Source of the DNA: Phytohabitans houttuyneae | GTDB lineage: Bacteria > Actinomycetota > Actinomycetes > Mycobacteriales > Micromonosporaceae | Length of the DNA: 64,000 nucleotides | Assembly: GCF_011764425.1 (NCBI RefSeq) | Contig: NZ_BLPF01000004.1 | Span: 248,001 to 312,000, forward strand | Direction of reading: 5' to 3' | Shown: positions 45,619 to 56,290 of the stretch, piece after piece | How positions within the stretch are numbered: the stretch's first letter is position 1 | Layout: each line of letters opens with the position of its first letter | Translations under genes and position numbers: made by a program | Notes under the pieces: generated by a model | What the model was told of the DNA's origin: nothing | Database searches by the model: none | What the model saw: the letters and a program-made list of their open reading frames with translations, nothing else

Positions 45619-46098
45619 ATGGCCGACCTGACTCGCCTGCACGAGCAGATCACCACCGTTGAGCGCCAACTCGCCGCCATGAGAAGTCAATCGGCCGAGG
45701 GCACCAGCACGCGGCGCATGGCCGCCCGGCGGGCCGAGGTCGCCAAGCAGCAGCGCTACCTCGACGGGCTCCGCGAAGCGCTCACACTCCTCACCACCGA
45801 CGGCCCGAACCAGGCGGTCATCGAGATATCCGCGCACCCGTCGACCTGGGCTACCGTGCTCCGGCTGGCCATCACCGGCAAGACGGCCGATCAGACCACC
45901 ATCGAGCGCGGCGTGAACAGCGGCACCATCCGGCTCAGCGAGGCCGCAGCATGGAGCGCCGACAACAACCGCGCCATCGAGCCGATCATCCAGGCCGTGC
46001 AGGCGGCCTGCCAGGCCAAACCCCACTGGCGACGATTGTTCCCGGACGCGCTGTTCAACAACCTCGCGGACGCGGACGAGTGTGCGGCCGACAGTTGA
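45619..46098 (+). CDS. Hypothetical coiled-coil protein
   Basis: 159 residues. The N-terminal 60 residues are a likely coiled coil (LHEQITTVERQLAAMRSQ, VAKQQRYLDGLREAL); the rest is helical (NRAIEPIIQAVQAACQAK). Last plus-strand gene before a bidirectional terminator. Confidence 0.6.
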   Translation: MADLTRLHEQITTVERQLAAMRSQSAEGTSTRRMAARRAEVAKQQRYLDGLREALTLLTTDGPNQAVIEISAHPSTWATVLRLAITGKTADQTTIERGVNSGTIRLSEAAAWSADNNRAIEPIIQAVQAACQAKPHWRRLFPDALFNNLADADECAADS

Positions 46099-46186
46099 CA
46101 ACACCGGTGCGACCACCGCCACCGCGCCCCGAGCCGAAAGGGCGGACGCCGGCACCGCGGAGTGCGGTGCAGTAGGCGCGCACGAA

Positions 46187-46218
46187 GGCGCCGCCGGTCA
46201 CGCTTGACCGGCGGCGCC
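46187..46218. terminator. Bidirectional terminator between convergent genes
   Basis: Perfect 14-bp stem GGCGCCGCCGGTCA / TGACCGGCGGCGCC with a 4-base loop, between convergent stops at 46098 (+) and 46235 (-). Confidence 0.85.
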
Positions 46219-46234
46219 GCACCCCCTTGTGGAA

Positions 46235-46408
46235 TCAGTCGTCGTCTTCGTCGCGGTCCTGCGGCGCGGCTGCGACGGCCGGGACTTCGAGCAGGTAGAG
46301 CAGGGCGCCGTTGATGTCAGTGTCTCGGCTGGCGGCGGTGCGGGCTAGCACGTCGTACGCCTCGTCACTGATCTCGATCTGCCGGGTCGCGGGTGTGGGG
46401 TTGGTCAT
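46235..46408 (-). CDS. Small RHH-like protein
   Basis: 57 residues, GGAGGAAA immediately upstream of ATG 46408. RQIEISDEAYDVLARTAASR followed by GALLYLLEV fits the strand-helix-helix pattern of ribbon-helix-helix repressors or antitoxins, with an acidic tail (DRDEDDD). No toxin is evident beside it. Confidence 0.55.
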   Translation of the reverse strand: MTNPTPATRQIEISDEAYDVLARTAASRDTDINGALLYLLEVPAVAAAPQDRDEDDD

Positions 46409-46866
46409 CGCGTTTCCTCCATGGCCGGTTCGGGTCCTGCCCGGGGAATTCCGGGCACCCGCGCCTATCCACGTCCACCTCCGCGCGCCGATCAAGCCGG
46501 CCCGGCCGGCACATCGCCGGGCGGGGTCGAGGCGCGCGGCGGTTCTGTCCCACGGGGAGTGATCGTGGTAGGTGCCCTGTCGGTGGTGTCGGAGGCCCCG
46601 CAGAAGTGCGGCGGCGAAGGCGCGGGCCTGGTCCGGGCTGAGGCTCAGCTGGAGCGGGAGGTCGGTGGGACAGTGACCTCCACGTATGGGCCTTCCAGGT
46701 CGGCTGGGTCGGTGCCGATCCAGCCTGGTGCCTTGGCCCAGAACGCGGTCCGCACCAGGGCGGGCAGCGCGCGGGGTGCGGCGCCCGCGCCGCACCCGGC
46801 GGCAGCGGCAACTTGTGCACGGGCGGCCTCTTCAAAGGTGTGAGCCGGATGAGGGCTGCGACGCAA
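46409..46866 (-). pseudogene. Broken small gene (DUF6907-like?)
   Basis: One frame gives GWIGTDPADLEGPYVEVTVP and another gives LQLSLSPDQARAFAAALLRG; inserting one C at 46667-46669 joins them. A third frame shows CPPWCG. The order CPPWC, then a conserved strand, then LSPDQAR..AAAL resembles the DUF6907 family. No clear stop precedes the next gene, so the 3' end is uncertain. Confidence 0.4.
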
Positions 46867-46868
46867 CG

Positions 46869-48200
46869 TTAGGCCGGTGTGGTGGGACGGGAAGCGTCGG
46901 CTGAGGGCGCCTCCTGGCGTAGCGCGGCCAGCAGCTCGGACACGCGGTTGTTGCGGATGGAGTGGCCGTTGCGGCGCAGCCTGTGGGCGAGAGCGTCCCG
47001 GCTGACCGTGTGGCCTTCCTGGACAAGCTCGTCACGGGCGGCGCGCGCAGCCGGTAGCAATGGCACGAGGTCCGCGGCCAGTTCCGCGCCTTGGTCCCGC
47101 TCGTGTCTCACGTCGTCGTACTCGTCGTCAGGGGTGGTGTCGTCGTAGTCGGCGTCTACATCGTTCCTGTCGAGTGCGGTGCCGAGAACGTCCCGGTCGG
47201 CAACCGTTTCCGGGTCCGCCACATGGCGGCCGTCGTGAGCAGTGGCCATCTGGGGCTCGGGCGACCCGGCCGGTGAGGCATTACCGTCGGGGACCGGCGT
47301 CAGCTCGGTCGGCTCGCCGGGTGCTGGTTGGCCTGATGGTGGCGTGGTCGGTGCGGGCGCCGGGGCGGTGATGGCCGGGGCCAGCCGGTCGGCCCACGCG
47401 CCGTAGTTCACCCGGGCCGCGAGTTCGGCGGCGAGCCGGTCCAGGTCGAGGGTGCGGACAGCGATCTCGGCCATCCGCGGGTCACGCTGGTCGGCGCGGA
47501 TCACCTGTTCGACGGCGTGGGCGATGGCGGGGCGTCGTTTCTCGGCGCGGGTCGCCAGTTCGGCGGCGCGCAACGACTCGAACAACCCCAATGGCCGCCA
47601 CCGGCCGCTGTCGACGTCAACGCGGCCTTCGCGGGCCAGTTCCGCGGCTCGGGCGGTCCAGATCGGATGACGCATCCGCCGCCACAGCCCGTAGTCCGGT
47701 GCGGGGTCGGCGAGTTTCCCCGCCGCGCGCAGGGCGTCTCGGCGGCGGGCGGCCGAGTGCAGCAGCCACAGCGCGTATGCCGAGCCGGACAGCACCCCGA
47801 ACCCGGCCGACCAGTACAGGTGCGGCCAGTGCCCGGCTACCAGGATGCCGACCGCCATCATGGCGACGAGGGCGGAGAAGGTCCGGAACCCGTAGGCCCG
47901 TTCGCCGAGCCGCATCCGCTGGTCGGCCATCGCGGAGAGGGTCATGGCCAGCAGCTCCAGACACAGAGCGAAGGGCAATACCGCCGCAACTCTCCCTATC
48001 GCCGGCACGCCCGGTGGCCAGGGCGCGTGGGTGACCGCGACCCACGTTTGGCCGATCACCGCACCGGTCGCGGCCACGGAGTAGAACCAGTACGCCAACC
48101 GTGCCGGCGACCAACTCGGCCGCGCCTCGGCGGACGGCATCGGCACGGCGGCAGCTTCCCGATCGTGCGGCTTGATCGCCGTCTGGGACACAGCCGTCAT
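46869..48200 (-). CDS. DUF2637 membrane protein with C-terminal HTH
   Basis: 443 residues. Four to five hydrophobic helices in the first 150 residues (RLAYWFYSVAATGAVIGQTW, VLPFALCLELLAMTLSAMAD) match DUF2637, a family of plasmid spread-type proteins. A long acidic/Pro linker leads to a winged-helix-like end (VSRDALAHRLRRNGHSIRNN). Membrane anchor plus DNA-binding tail suggests a role in spreading or anchoring element DNA. First gene upstream of the small RHH gene on this strand. Confidence 0.75.
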   Translation of the reverse strand: MTAVSQTAIKPHDREAAAVPMPSAEARPSWSPARLAYWFYSVAATGAVIGQTWVAVTHAPWPPGVPAIGRVAAVLPFALCLELLAMTLSAMADQRMRLGERAYGFRTFSALVAMMAVGILVAGHWPHLYWSAGFGVLSGSAYALWLLHSAARRRDALRAAGKLADPAPDYGLWRRMRHPIWTARAAELAREGRVDVDSGRWRPLGLFESLRAAELATRAEKRRPAIAHAVEQVIRADQRDPRMAEIAVRTLDLDRLAAELAARVNYGAWADRLAPAITAPAPAPTTPPSGQPAPGEPTELTPVPDGNASPAGSPEPQMATAHDGRHVADPETVADRDVLGTALDRNDVDADYDDTTPDDEYDDVRHERDQGAELAADLVPLLPAARAARDELVQEGHTVSRDALAHRLRRNGHSIRNNRVSELLAALRQEAPSADASRPTTPA

Positions 48201-48270
48201 CCCCTCTCGGCGCCCTGGTCAGTGCCGCCGGCGAGCCGCAGCAGGTCTTCGCCGCGCAGCTGGGCCGGGT

Positions 48271-50915
48271 TCATGGCCGTGCTCGGCTGGTCGGGGCGGC
48301 AGGCCGTAGTTGGCGTTCGGCGACGCGGCGGGTGGCCTGCGACGGTTCGGCATCGCCGAGGTCGGCCAGCCGCTCCTCCAAGCGGCGCAGGGTGCGCCGG
48401 ACGGCGTCGGGCCGGTGCTGCCGGCCGTGGATGCGCATGATCCGCTGGTAAAGCTCCTCATTGACCGGGTCCAGCTCGACCGCGGTCTCCAGGGCCGCGA
48501 CGGCCTGGTCTGGGTGGTCGGGCTCGAGGACTTCGGCGATGCGCGCGTACACGGTGAGGGTCTGGTGCCGGTAGGCGGTGGCGTAGTCGACAACCCAGGT
48601 GCGGTCGTGGCCGTCGGCGAAGTCGCCGCCGTACAAGTCGGCGGCTTGCCGCAGCGCGGCGAGCGCCGCCGTGTCGTCGTCGGCGGTGTTCGCCGTGTCG
48701 ATGGCGGTGAGCATCTGCCACAGGTCCACGGCCACGGTTTCGGGGTCGAGGCGGTACCGGCCGGTGGTTTGGTCGTAGACGATGAACATTGGCTCGTCGT
48801 GGCCGGTTGCGGCGCGTAGCACTCGCCGTGTGGTGGTGATGTCGGTGCGGACCCGTTTCACGGCGATGTCTTTGTCGGTGTCGGGGTGCAGGGCGGCGGC
48901 GAGCTGGTCGAGGGTGCGCCCGGCCGGGTGCGCGGCCAGCAGCGCGAGGGCGGTGTATGAGCCGCTGCGCATCCCGGTGGCGATCGGCCCGGTGTCGCTG
49001 GTGACGGTGACCGGGCCGAGGACCCGCAGCTGGACCAGGGCGGAGCCGTCGCGCGGCTGGACGGGTACCGGCTCGCCCGGCTCTGTAGATGCCAGTGCCG
49101 GCTCGGCGGGCGGGTCGTCGATGTCGGTGCCGGCTTCCGGGCGGGCCAGCGCGTCGGTGAGCATGCCGAGGACTCCGGCGAGGTCGGCTGCGCCGATGGT
49201 GGACAGCTGCCGGACCGGGTTCGGCTCCTGGCTCGTGACGGCGCCGTCGGAGTCGACTTCGACGGTGGGCAAGCCGTTCAGGGCGCCGATGATGACCGGG
49301 TGCAGGTCCAGGGCGGCGCGGTGCGTGGCGACCGCGCGGAGCCGGCCGGCGTGCCGGTCGGTGGCCTCGATCAGTAGCACGTACGGCGGCTGCGTCTCGG
49401 CGTGGTCGGTGCGGGCGTTGAGATCGGCAATGGTGTCGGCGGCCAAGGTGTTTAGTAGCCGCCGTCGGCTGATCATCTCCTCCTCGGCATGTGTTACGGC
49501 GGCGGCGGTGTCGGCCAGGACGATGAGTCGTTCTCCGTCGTAGGTGGTGCCGCCGGGGTCCAATCCGATGGCCGGAGCGCCTTCGGGCAGCAGCCGGGCC
49601 AGCAGGTCGCCGGTGGTCGCCACGACGGGGCGGGCGTCGACCGTGTCGGCTGCGCCGGTGGCCAGGGTGGCGGCGAGCACAGCGCGGGCGGCTGGGACGG
49701 CTCCCGCACCGTGTAGGGCGAGGCCGGCACCGGGAAGGTCGAACAGGCTGATCTCGGCGCCGCCGGCGCCGTGGCCGATCGGGGCCGGCACGGCCGGTCC
49801 GGAGGGCTGGTAGTCGGCGCCAGTGCGGTTGAGGTGGCGGCGGCCGATCCCCTCCACGCGGGCCAGGGATGGCGGCACTGGGGCTGGCTGCGGCGTGGTG
49901 CTCGCGGGCGTAGGGAAGGTCAGCTGGGCGCGGCGGCGCCGCTGCAGGCGCAGGATGGCTGCGACGGTCGCGATAGCGGCGGCCAAGCCGAGGCTGACCC
50001 ACCCCTGGACCGGCAACGTGATCCCAGCCTCGTTGCGGCCGTCGCGCTGCGGCTGGGTGTCGGCGTCACCGGTCGCGGCACTGCGTGACGGGGTGTCTGC
50101 CGGCGACGGGGTCGATGCTGAAGCGGGGGCCCTGGAGTGTTCGACGCGGAGGTGTGAGGGGCTGGCGTGGGGTGACCGATGCCGTCCGAGTTTCGCGGCC
50201 CGGCCGGGTCCGGTGGGGGAGCGGCCGGTCGGGGAGGCTGGGCGGGCACGGCAGCGGCTGGTGGTGTGGCGTCGGCGGGAAGGCGCAGGTCCCAGCCGGG
50301 GTAGATGAGGTCGCAGTCGCGTAGCGTGCCGCCCACGGTCGGGAAGTGACGGTGGCGGTTCAGGCGGCAGATTTCCGGCCACCGGTCCGGGCTGCCCAGC
50401 CATTGACGGGCGATGGAGGAGAGGGTGTCTTTCGGTTTGACGACGTACCGGTAGCTGGTGGCGCCAACGTGGACGGTCATCGGCGCCTGCCGCACCGCCG
50501 TGGTGTCACGGACGCTGGTCGCGGTGAGCAGGTTGTCGGTCAGGGTGACGGCCGGGCTACCGGTGTCCGCCACTGCGGTGTCGGTGGAGCTGACCGCGGC
50601 GGCGCCCATGAGGGTGGCGGTGAGTACTTGCGCCGGTTGCGGTACCTGCAGTCGGGGCAGCCGGCGACGTCGGATAACCCAGCGGCAGGCTTCGACGGCC
50701 GCGATGGCGACCAGGATTAGCCAGGTTAGCCAGATCAGCGCCACGACCGTGGCGGTGATCGAGCGGTCGGCGAGCGGCTCGGCCACCCATGCGGCGAGGT
50801 CAGTACGGGACGGCATCCGGTGCGGCCAAGGCCAGCCGACCAGGCGGACCAGCACGACCGGGATGCCGACCAGCAGCAGGACGGTCCAACCGTCGATGGG
50901 TGCTGACCGACGCAT
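48271..50915 (-). pseudogene. Membrane LysM-BTAD regulator, one frameshift
   Basis: Composite of about 880 residues from ATG 50915 (GGGGAGG upstream). Two membrane helices at the N-terminus, then a LysM domain (YRYVVKPKDTLSSIARQWLG), Pro-rich linker, a further membrane helix, a long middle region, and a C-terminal winged-helix plus BTAD/TPR domain (LRVLGPVTV, LALLAAHPAGRTLDQLAAAL). The frame changes once between about 50120 and 50180, consistent with a one-base loss. It may sense the wall and act on transcription from the membrane. Confidence 0.7.
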
Positions 50916-51043
50916 CCCAACCTCCCCGCCCAAATAGCCATTGTGGGATGGCTTCGACGGTAGGGCCGAACCCTGCCAGCAGGACAAGAGGTTGCGGCCT
51001 CACACGACCTGACACAAACCTCACACGACCTCACAACTGCTGG

Positions 51044-52906
51044 TCAGAGACCTGTCATGGGTTGGGTGGCGGCGAGGTGTTGGGCGTGCTCGACGACAAG
51101 CGCGGCGGCCGTGTCGTGGTGGCCGGCGCCGGTCAACGCGTGGACGGCTCGCTGATGCACATGCTCGTTGACCGGATCCACTACCTGCGCGGCGGTGTGC
51201 CACAGCGTTGCTGCCTCGTGGGGATGGTCGGTGGCCAGCCGGGCATAGGTGTTGATCACCAGGCGGCGCAGCCGTTCGCGGAGCGGGGTCAGCCACGGCC
51301 ACGGTTGCCCTGCGGCAAGCTCACCCCGGTACAAGCCGACGACCTCCCGCAACGCGGCCTCCGGCAGCGCCTGGCGCGGGAGCCGTGGTCGTCCGTCGTG
51401 CTGCGGCCAGAAGCCGGGCAAAGTCGGTGTCGGTGATGGTGTGGTCCAGCTGGTACCGGTCGCCGCCATGGGTGATGGCCTCACGGCCGCCGGTAGCGGT
51501 GTGCAGGGTTTGGCGCAGGTGGCTGACGGCGGTGTAGAAACTGCCGGCGGCGGCGTGCGGGCGCCGATGCGGCCAGATCGCCTTGCACAGCTCGTCGGTG
51601 GTGGCACCGGCCGGATGCACGGCCAGGTACACCAGAATCTGCATGGCCGCTGTCCGGCGGAAGGTCACCGGCCGCTGGGCGGCGATGACGGTGACCGGGC
51701 CGAGCAGAGACAGCCGAATCAGCGCCCCCTCGCAGCGGCCTGCCGACTCGGGGAGGGCGGTGGCGGTGCAGGCGCGGCCGGATCCTCCCGGATTTGCAGG
51801 GCGGCAAGGGTGAGCAGGTCGTTGGTGGCGGTGCTGGTGAGCGTGGCCAGCCGGCCCGGCCGGGTGTCGATGCTGCCGTCGGTGTCGATGTGCCAGGTGG
51901 TGCCGTGTGGCCAAGGGCCCAGGATCAGCCCGGTCAGGTTGTGCGCGGCGCCGAGGGTGAGCAGCGCCGCCAGCCGCCGCACCAGACCGGGATCATCGGG
52001 TATGGCGGTGAGGATGGTGACCGGGCGTCCCGGATGGTCGACCGCCATCGCATCCATGGCCGCGCACGCCTCGGCCAGACCGTCCGCCACGTGCAGCCCT
52101 GGTATTCGTGTCTGGACTGTGTCGGCACCGCCGATCAACACCTCTAGGTCGTCGTTGGTGGTGACGACCCGTGGATGACCGGACCGGTGGGTCAGCAGCA
52201 GCGAGACCAGGGCGCCACGGGCGGCGGCGGCCGCACCCGGACCGGTCAGGCCCACGCCCCGTGCGGGCAGCTCGAACACCGCTGCGACCGGGCTGGTGGC
52301 CGGAGCGGCGTCGGCGAGGGTGGCCTGCACCGCGGCGACGGTCGCCGGTAGCGGCGTTACACCGGCGTCATCGGTGTCAGGGTGGTAGAGGCGGCGGCGC
52401 CGCCACCACACCGCTGCCGCCGCCGCGTTGACCGCGTCCGCGACCGAGATCGGTAGCCACCCGCCATCGGGCAGCTCCACCCCGACTGCCTCGCGCGCCA
52501 TACGGCTGCTCGTCGGTGCGGTGTCGTCCAGAGTGGACGCAGCGGCCGGCGGCGCAGCATCGGTCGCCGTTGTGGAGGTGGTGACGGCGATGGCGCCGAG
52601 CATCCCACCGGTAAGCCCTTGGATAGCAGTGGGCAGCGGCAGGCGGGGAAGCCGACGCAGCCACCGCGCTGCGCGTCGTGCCCGGACCCACGCCTCGGCG
52701 AGCGCCGCGTAGAGCAGCCCGGCCCAGATCAGCCACGCCACCAACGCGATCGCGGCGTACACGTTGTCCTCGGCGAGCGGCTCGGCCACCAGCGCCGCCA
52801 GGTCCCGGCGGGCCGGCAGCGGGTTCCCGACCATGACGACCAGCACCACCGGGACGCCGACCAGGAGCACGGCGAGCCAAAACCCGCTCCATAACCGTTT
52901 GATCAT
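51044..52906 (-). pseudogene. Membrane BTAD regulator, two frameshifts
   Basis: Composite of about 620 residues, paralogous in layout to the preceding gene but without LysM: helices at the N-terminus (FWLAVLLVGVPVVLVVMVG, AAIALVAWLIWAGLLYAAL), a middle region, then LIRLSLLGPVTVIAAQRPVTF (winged helix) and a BTAD helical end (LRERLRRLVINTYARLATDH). Frame is lost at a G4 run (51750-51753, five expected) and near 51390. The two BTAD genes and the Hsp70 fusion form one minus-strand operon. Confidence 0.7.
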
Positions 52907-52951
52907 TGGCCGTTCACCGGGTCCCGACCAGTCGAACCCACGGCGGGCGGG

Positions 52952-54541
52952 TCATGTGCCGGGAAGCCAGCGCTGCGGGGGCCGCTGCCACAACTGCCAC
53001 ACCCTCTGCAACCACCACAACGTGACCGCGGCGATGTAGGCGGCGGCGAGCACGCCGATCGTCCGGTAGTCGGTCAGCGCGGCGGTCACCGCACCGACCG
53101 GCCCGGCCAGTACCAGCCGCCACAGCCACGGCCGCACCATCGTCCACGCGATCCCGACGCCGACCAGCAGGCCACCGAAGCGTTCCACCAGGTTCGGCAA
53201 CATGTGGTCGCCGTAGTAGGCGTTGACATGATCGACCAGCAGCATCCCGACCGCGACCGGGATCGTTGCGATGACGGGAAACCCCAGCCAGCTGTGCCAG
53301 CCCTGCGCCGGCCGCCGTCCCCACCGGGCCACCAGCGCCGCGACCGCCACCACCGTGGCCACCAGTGGGACGATCGGCAGCAGTGTCCACCGCAGGAACG
53401 GTTCGACAGGCGCCCCGAAAATCAGCGACGGGCCGACCGCGTACACCCCCGCCACAGCGGCCCCCAACCCGGCAGCCACCAACAGCCCACCGGCAAGCTG
53501 ACTCGCGTCCGAACCCGCCGGGGTACGGGGATGCGTCGGCATCGGTAACACCGAGGCGATCATCGTGGCGGCGGACAAACACGCGACCACCATCAACAAC
53601 GCCGCCTCCCCGATCACCCGCCCAGCCAGAGGCATACTCGCCCCACCCCCGACCATAAACACCCCCGCTAACCGGTCCGGGGCCAAATCGGCGGCGGCGA
53701 CCGCCTCCACCACCAGCCGTGCCGCCCGCTCCAGCACCGGCCGCGCCACCGCCTGCACCTGCCCGGCCGTCCACACCACCGGCGGCGAACCCACCGTCAC
53801 CGTCGGATGTATCGAGGCGGCCTCCTTCGCCGCCCGCACCGCCGCCACCACCGGCCACCGCCCACCACCAAGCGCCTGGGGGTCTGGGCGATGACCGTCC
53901 AGGTGGGCAACGAGCAACTCATCGATCCGAGAGCCACCGCCGTGCTCATCGGCCAACGTGGACAAGATCTCGAACCCGGTCGGGCCGCGGCGCAGCACAC
54001 TCGCCTCGACCCCACCACCCAGATCACAGACCGCCAGGTAGGAACCCACGGGCAGCCGCACCTCGCTCGCCAGCAAATGCTGGCCCACCGCGACCGGCGC
54101 CGGCACCAATGTCACATCCTCCAAACCGGCCAACCGTGCGGCGTGCCGCAGCCGCGTCGACCGGCGCGGTCCCCAGCCGGCCGGCACCACCAGCCGAACG
54201 TCCCGCACCGGGCCCCCCGCAACCCGGTTCGCCTCGTCCACCACCAGCCGCAGAATCGCCGCCACCAACTCCGCGGACGATATCTGCACGCCCGACACCA
54301 GCAGCCGATCCTCACCCCCACCGTGCACCGGCCCAGGAACTAACCCGTCCGGTGTGGACTGCGCCGCCAGCCACGCCCCCTCACCCGCGGTAATCCGACC
54401 ATCCGCTGAAACGTGGACCGCACTCGACAACCACGGCCACCCACCCCACTGCAATGGCAACCAGCCGTCATCCCACGCCAAAACGGCCACGGTCGTGACC
54501 GAACCGCAGTCCACCGTCAGCCGTAGCTCCCCGTAACGCAT
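52952..54541 (-). CDS. Hsp70-like ATPase fused to membrane domain
   Basis: 529 residues. The first 300 match an Hsp70/actin fold: TVDCGSVTTVAVLAW (phosphate 1), VCDLGGGVEASVLRRG (phosphate 2), FMVGGGASMPLAGRVI (adenosine). Instead of a substrate-binding domain, the C-terminal half has about six hydrophobic helices (from LLMVVACLSAATMIASVL on). It may be a membrane-tethered chaperone-like switch working with the BTAD proteins. The frame is intact. First gene of the minus operon running down to 46235. Confidence 0.8.
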   Translation of the reverse strand: MRYGELRLTVDCGSVTTVAVLAWDDGWLPLQWGGWPWLSSAVHVSADGRITAGEGAWLAAQSTPDGLVPGPVHGGGEDRLLVSGVQISSAELVAAILRLVVDEANRVAGGPVRDVRLVVPAGWGPRRSTRLRHAARLAGLEDVTLVPAPVAVGQHLLASEVRLPVGSYLAVCDLGGGVEASVLRRGPTGFEILSTLADEHGGGSRIDELLVAHLDGHRPDPQALGGGRWPVVAAVRAAKEAASIHPTVTVGSPPVVWTAGQVQAVARPVLERAARLVVEAVAAADLAPDRLAGVFMVGGGASMPLAGRVIGEAALLMVVACLSAATMIASVLPMPTHPRTPAGSDASQLAGGLLVAAGLGAAVAGVYAVGPSLIFGAPVEPFLRWTLLPIVPLVATVVAVAALVARWGRRPAQGWHSWLGFPVIATIPVAVGMLLVDHVNAYYGDHMLPNLVERFGGLLVGVGIAWTMVRPWLWRLVLAGPVGAVTAALTDYRTIGVLAAAYIAAVTLWWLQRVWQLWQRPPQRWLPGT

Positions 54542-54804
54542 AGATCACAGTCATACCACTATGGGCAGAGAGCGTCACCCCACCAACCGACGCGGGGTAC
54601 GGAGAGACTGCTCATGACCATGAACGAGCGCTGCCGGTCGCTGGCTGGAGCATCTTCTGGCGCTCCATTTGGACGGCAATCTCTGGCCGGCATCGTTGGG
54701 GCAGTCCAGGACGTAGGTACACAACGCGAGGACCGCGGCGCCGTGCGAATGTCGCGGAATCCGGTGCCGAGCGATTGCCAGGCGTGCTGCCACGACTCAC
54801 GTGG

Positions 54805-55335
54805 TCAAAGGGGTTTGTACTCGCTGTGCGGGGTAGCGAGCGCCCAAACGGCCTCGAAAGCTGTTCGGCAGAGCTGCACCGCCGCCGGGTCGGTTGTTAG
54901 CTGCCGCTCGGCCACGTCCCCGACGCCGTTGAAGACTGTGAACAGTAGGGTCTCGTCGTCAAAGAGCCAGAAGTCGTTGCCAGGCAGCGCGATGTTCGAT
55001 GCCAGGCGACGCGGCAGCCAGCGGACATCTTCACCGGCCGCGACGATGTGAGCGGTGCCAGCCCACTCATAGCGGATGTACTCCGTTACAGGCTCGGAGA
55101 CGACGCGTGCACGGCGCACCGTTCGGCTGTCCTGGGTGACGCTGCGGATGAGGTCGGTCCAGGGCCGGACATCCGCAGCCTCGGCCTTCAGGTCGCGGTA
55201 GCCCAGCTTCTTGAACTTGTCGAAGCGCTCTGCGTCACCCGCGACGCTGTAGAAGTCGCGCAGCTCCAGGTGTACGGCCTCGCTCTTGCAGACGGCCAGC
55301 AGCAGATCGCGTTCAACAGCGGTAACCAGTCGCAC
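54805..55335 (-). CDS. DUF6879 family protein
   Basis: 176 residues from GTG 55335, which follows GGAGGG. HLELRDFYSVAGDAERFDKF, then RARVVSEPVTEYIRYEW, AGEDVRWLPR and DFWLFDDE are the family blocks. DUF6879 proteins accompany XRE/DUF5753 regulators in actinobacteria, in the same way as DUF397 proteins. It lies downstream of such a regulator (56282) and is paralogous to the gene at 56291-56812. Confidence 0.8.
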   Translation of the reverse strand: MRLVTAVERDLLLAVCKSEAVHLELRDFYSVAGDAERFDKFKKLGYRDLKAEAADVRPWTDLIRSVTQDSRTVRRARVVSEPVTEYIRYEWAGTAHIVAAGEDVRWLPRRLASNIALPGNDFWLFDDETLLFTVFNGVGDVAERQLTTDPAAVQLCRTAFEAVWALATPHSEYKPL

Positions 55336-55394
55336 CGTGCCCTCCAGGAGTACTGTCAACGCAGCCTTGGAAAAGCTTGACGGCGTTCTCGTGC

Positions 55395-56282
55395 TCAGCC
55401 GTGGCCGTCTGCGTCGCCCATCATCGTTGGCCAGGCGTGCCTGGCTTCCGTGAGGTCGCGCATCGTTTCCGTGATCAGCGCCCGTGCCTCAGGCCCGTGT
55501 ACGGCTTCGTCTTGTAGCCGCCGGAAGGCTTCCGCGAAAAGCCTGATCTCCTGCGGCTGCGTCACCTTGATTTCCGCGCTCGTCGTTTCGATGACAGCCA
55601 GGTCGTCGTCGAACAGGAAGAATCCTTCGCCGGGCCACATGCGGCGAACCGTGCCCGGAGGAATCACGCCGAGTGAAACGCGGGGTAGCGTGGCAACCGC
55701 GAGCAGGCGGTCGAGCTGTCCGAGCATGACGTCGACCCCACCGAAGATCGTTCGCAGCGCCCATGCCTCTACCACGAAGAGAAACCGCCGTTCGCTCTGG
55801 TAAAGGAACCGCTGTCGGTTCATGCGTGCCTCGACAGCGGCGGATATGTCGCCGTCTGTGCCATAGAAGTCGGCGGCGATCCGCAGTACCGCCTCACAGT
55901 AGCCCGCCGTCTGAAGGATGCCTGGCACGACAATCGATTCATAGGAGCGTACGACGTTCGCTCGTTGATGATGCCGGTCGAACGTCTCCTGCATCCGTTT
56001 TAGCCCGCCCCGAAGTTGCCGTTTCCACTCCAGCCACATGCCCTCGATACCGCGAAGCGTGGCGATCAGTTCCAGCGCCTGGTCCTCGACGCGGCACGCC
56101 CTGCACCAGCGCCGGATGTCGTCCTCTGAAGGGCTCTGATTGGCGTGCTCGATACGGGATATTTTGCTGACGTGGAGGCCTGTGGCAGCAGCCAGGGCGC
56201 GCCCGGAGAGATTCGCGTCTTTGCGAATCTCACGCAGGCGCGCTCCAAAGGCTTGTTTGGCCTGGTGAACCTGGGGTGACAT
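55395..56282 (-). CDS. XRE regulator with DUF5753 domain
   Basis: 295 residues from ATG 56282. Helix-turn-helix: LSGRALAAATGLHVSKISRI (about 25-45). The DUF5753 part has YESIVVPGILQTAGYCEAVL, RFLFVVEAWALRTIFGG and SLGVIPPGT. Such pairs control development and secondary metabolism in actinomycetes. Starts 8 bases after the upstream DUF6879 stop, so the four minus-strand genes from 57028 to 54805 form an operon. Confidence 0.88.
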   Translation of the reverse strand: MSPQVHQAKQAFGARLREIRKDANLSGRALAAATGLHVSKISRIEHANQSPSEDDIRRWCRACRVEDQALELIATLRGIEGMWLEWKRQLRGGLKRMQETFDRHHQRANVVRSYESIVVPGILQTAGYCEAVLRIAADFYGTDGDISAAVEARMNRQRFLYQSERRFLFVVEAWALRTIFGGVDVMLGQLDRLLAVATLPRVSLGVIPPGTVRRMWPGEGFFLFDDDLAVIETTSAEIKVTQPQEIRLFAEAFRRLQDEAVHGPEARALITETMRDLTEARHAWPTMMGDADGHG

Positions 56283-56290
56283 GCGGCGGG

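Noticed and set aside
54614-55051. Plus-strand frame opposite the DUF6879 gene
   Set aside because: Antisense shadow of a clearly recognised family on the minus strand.
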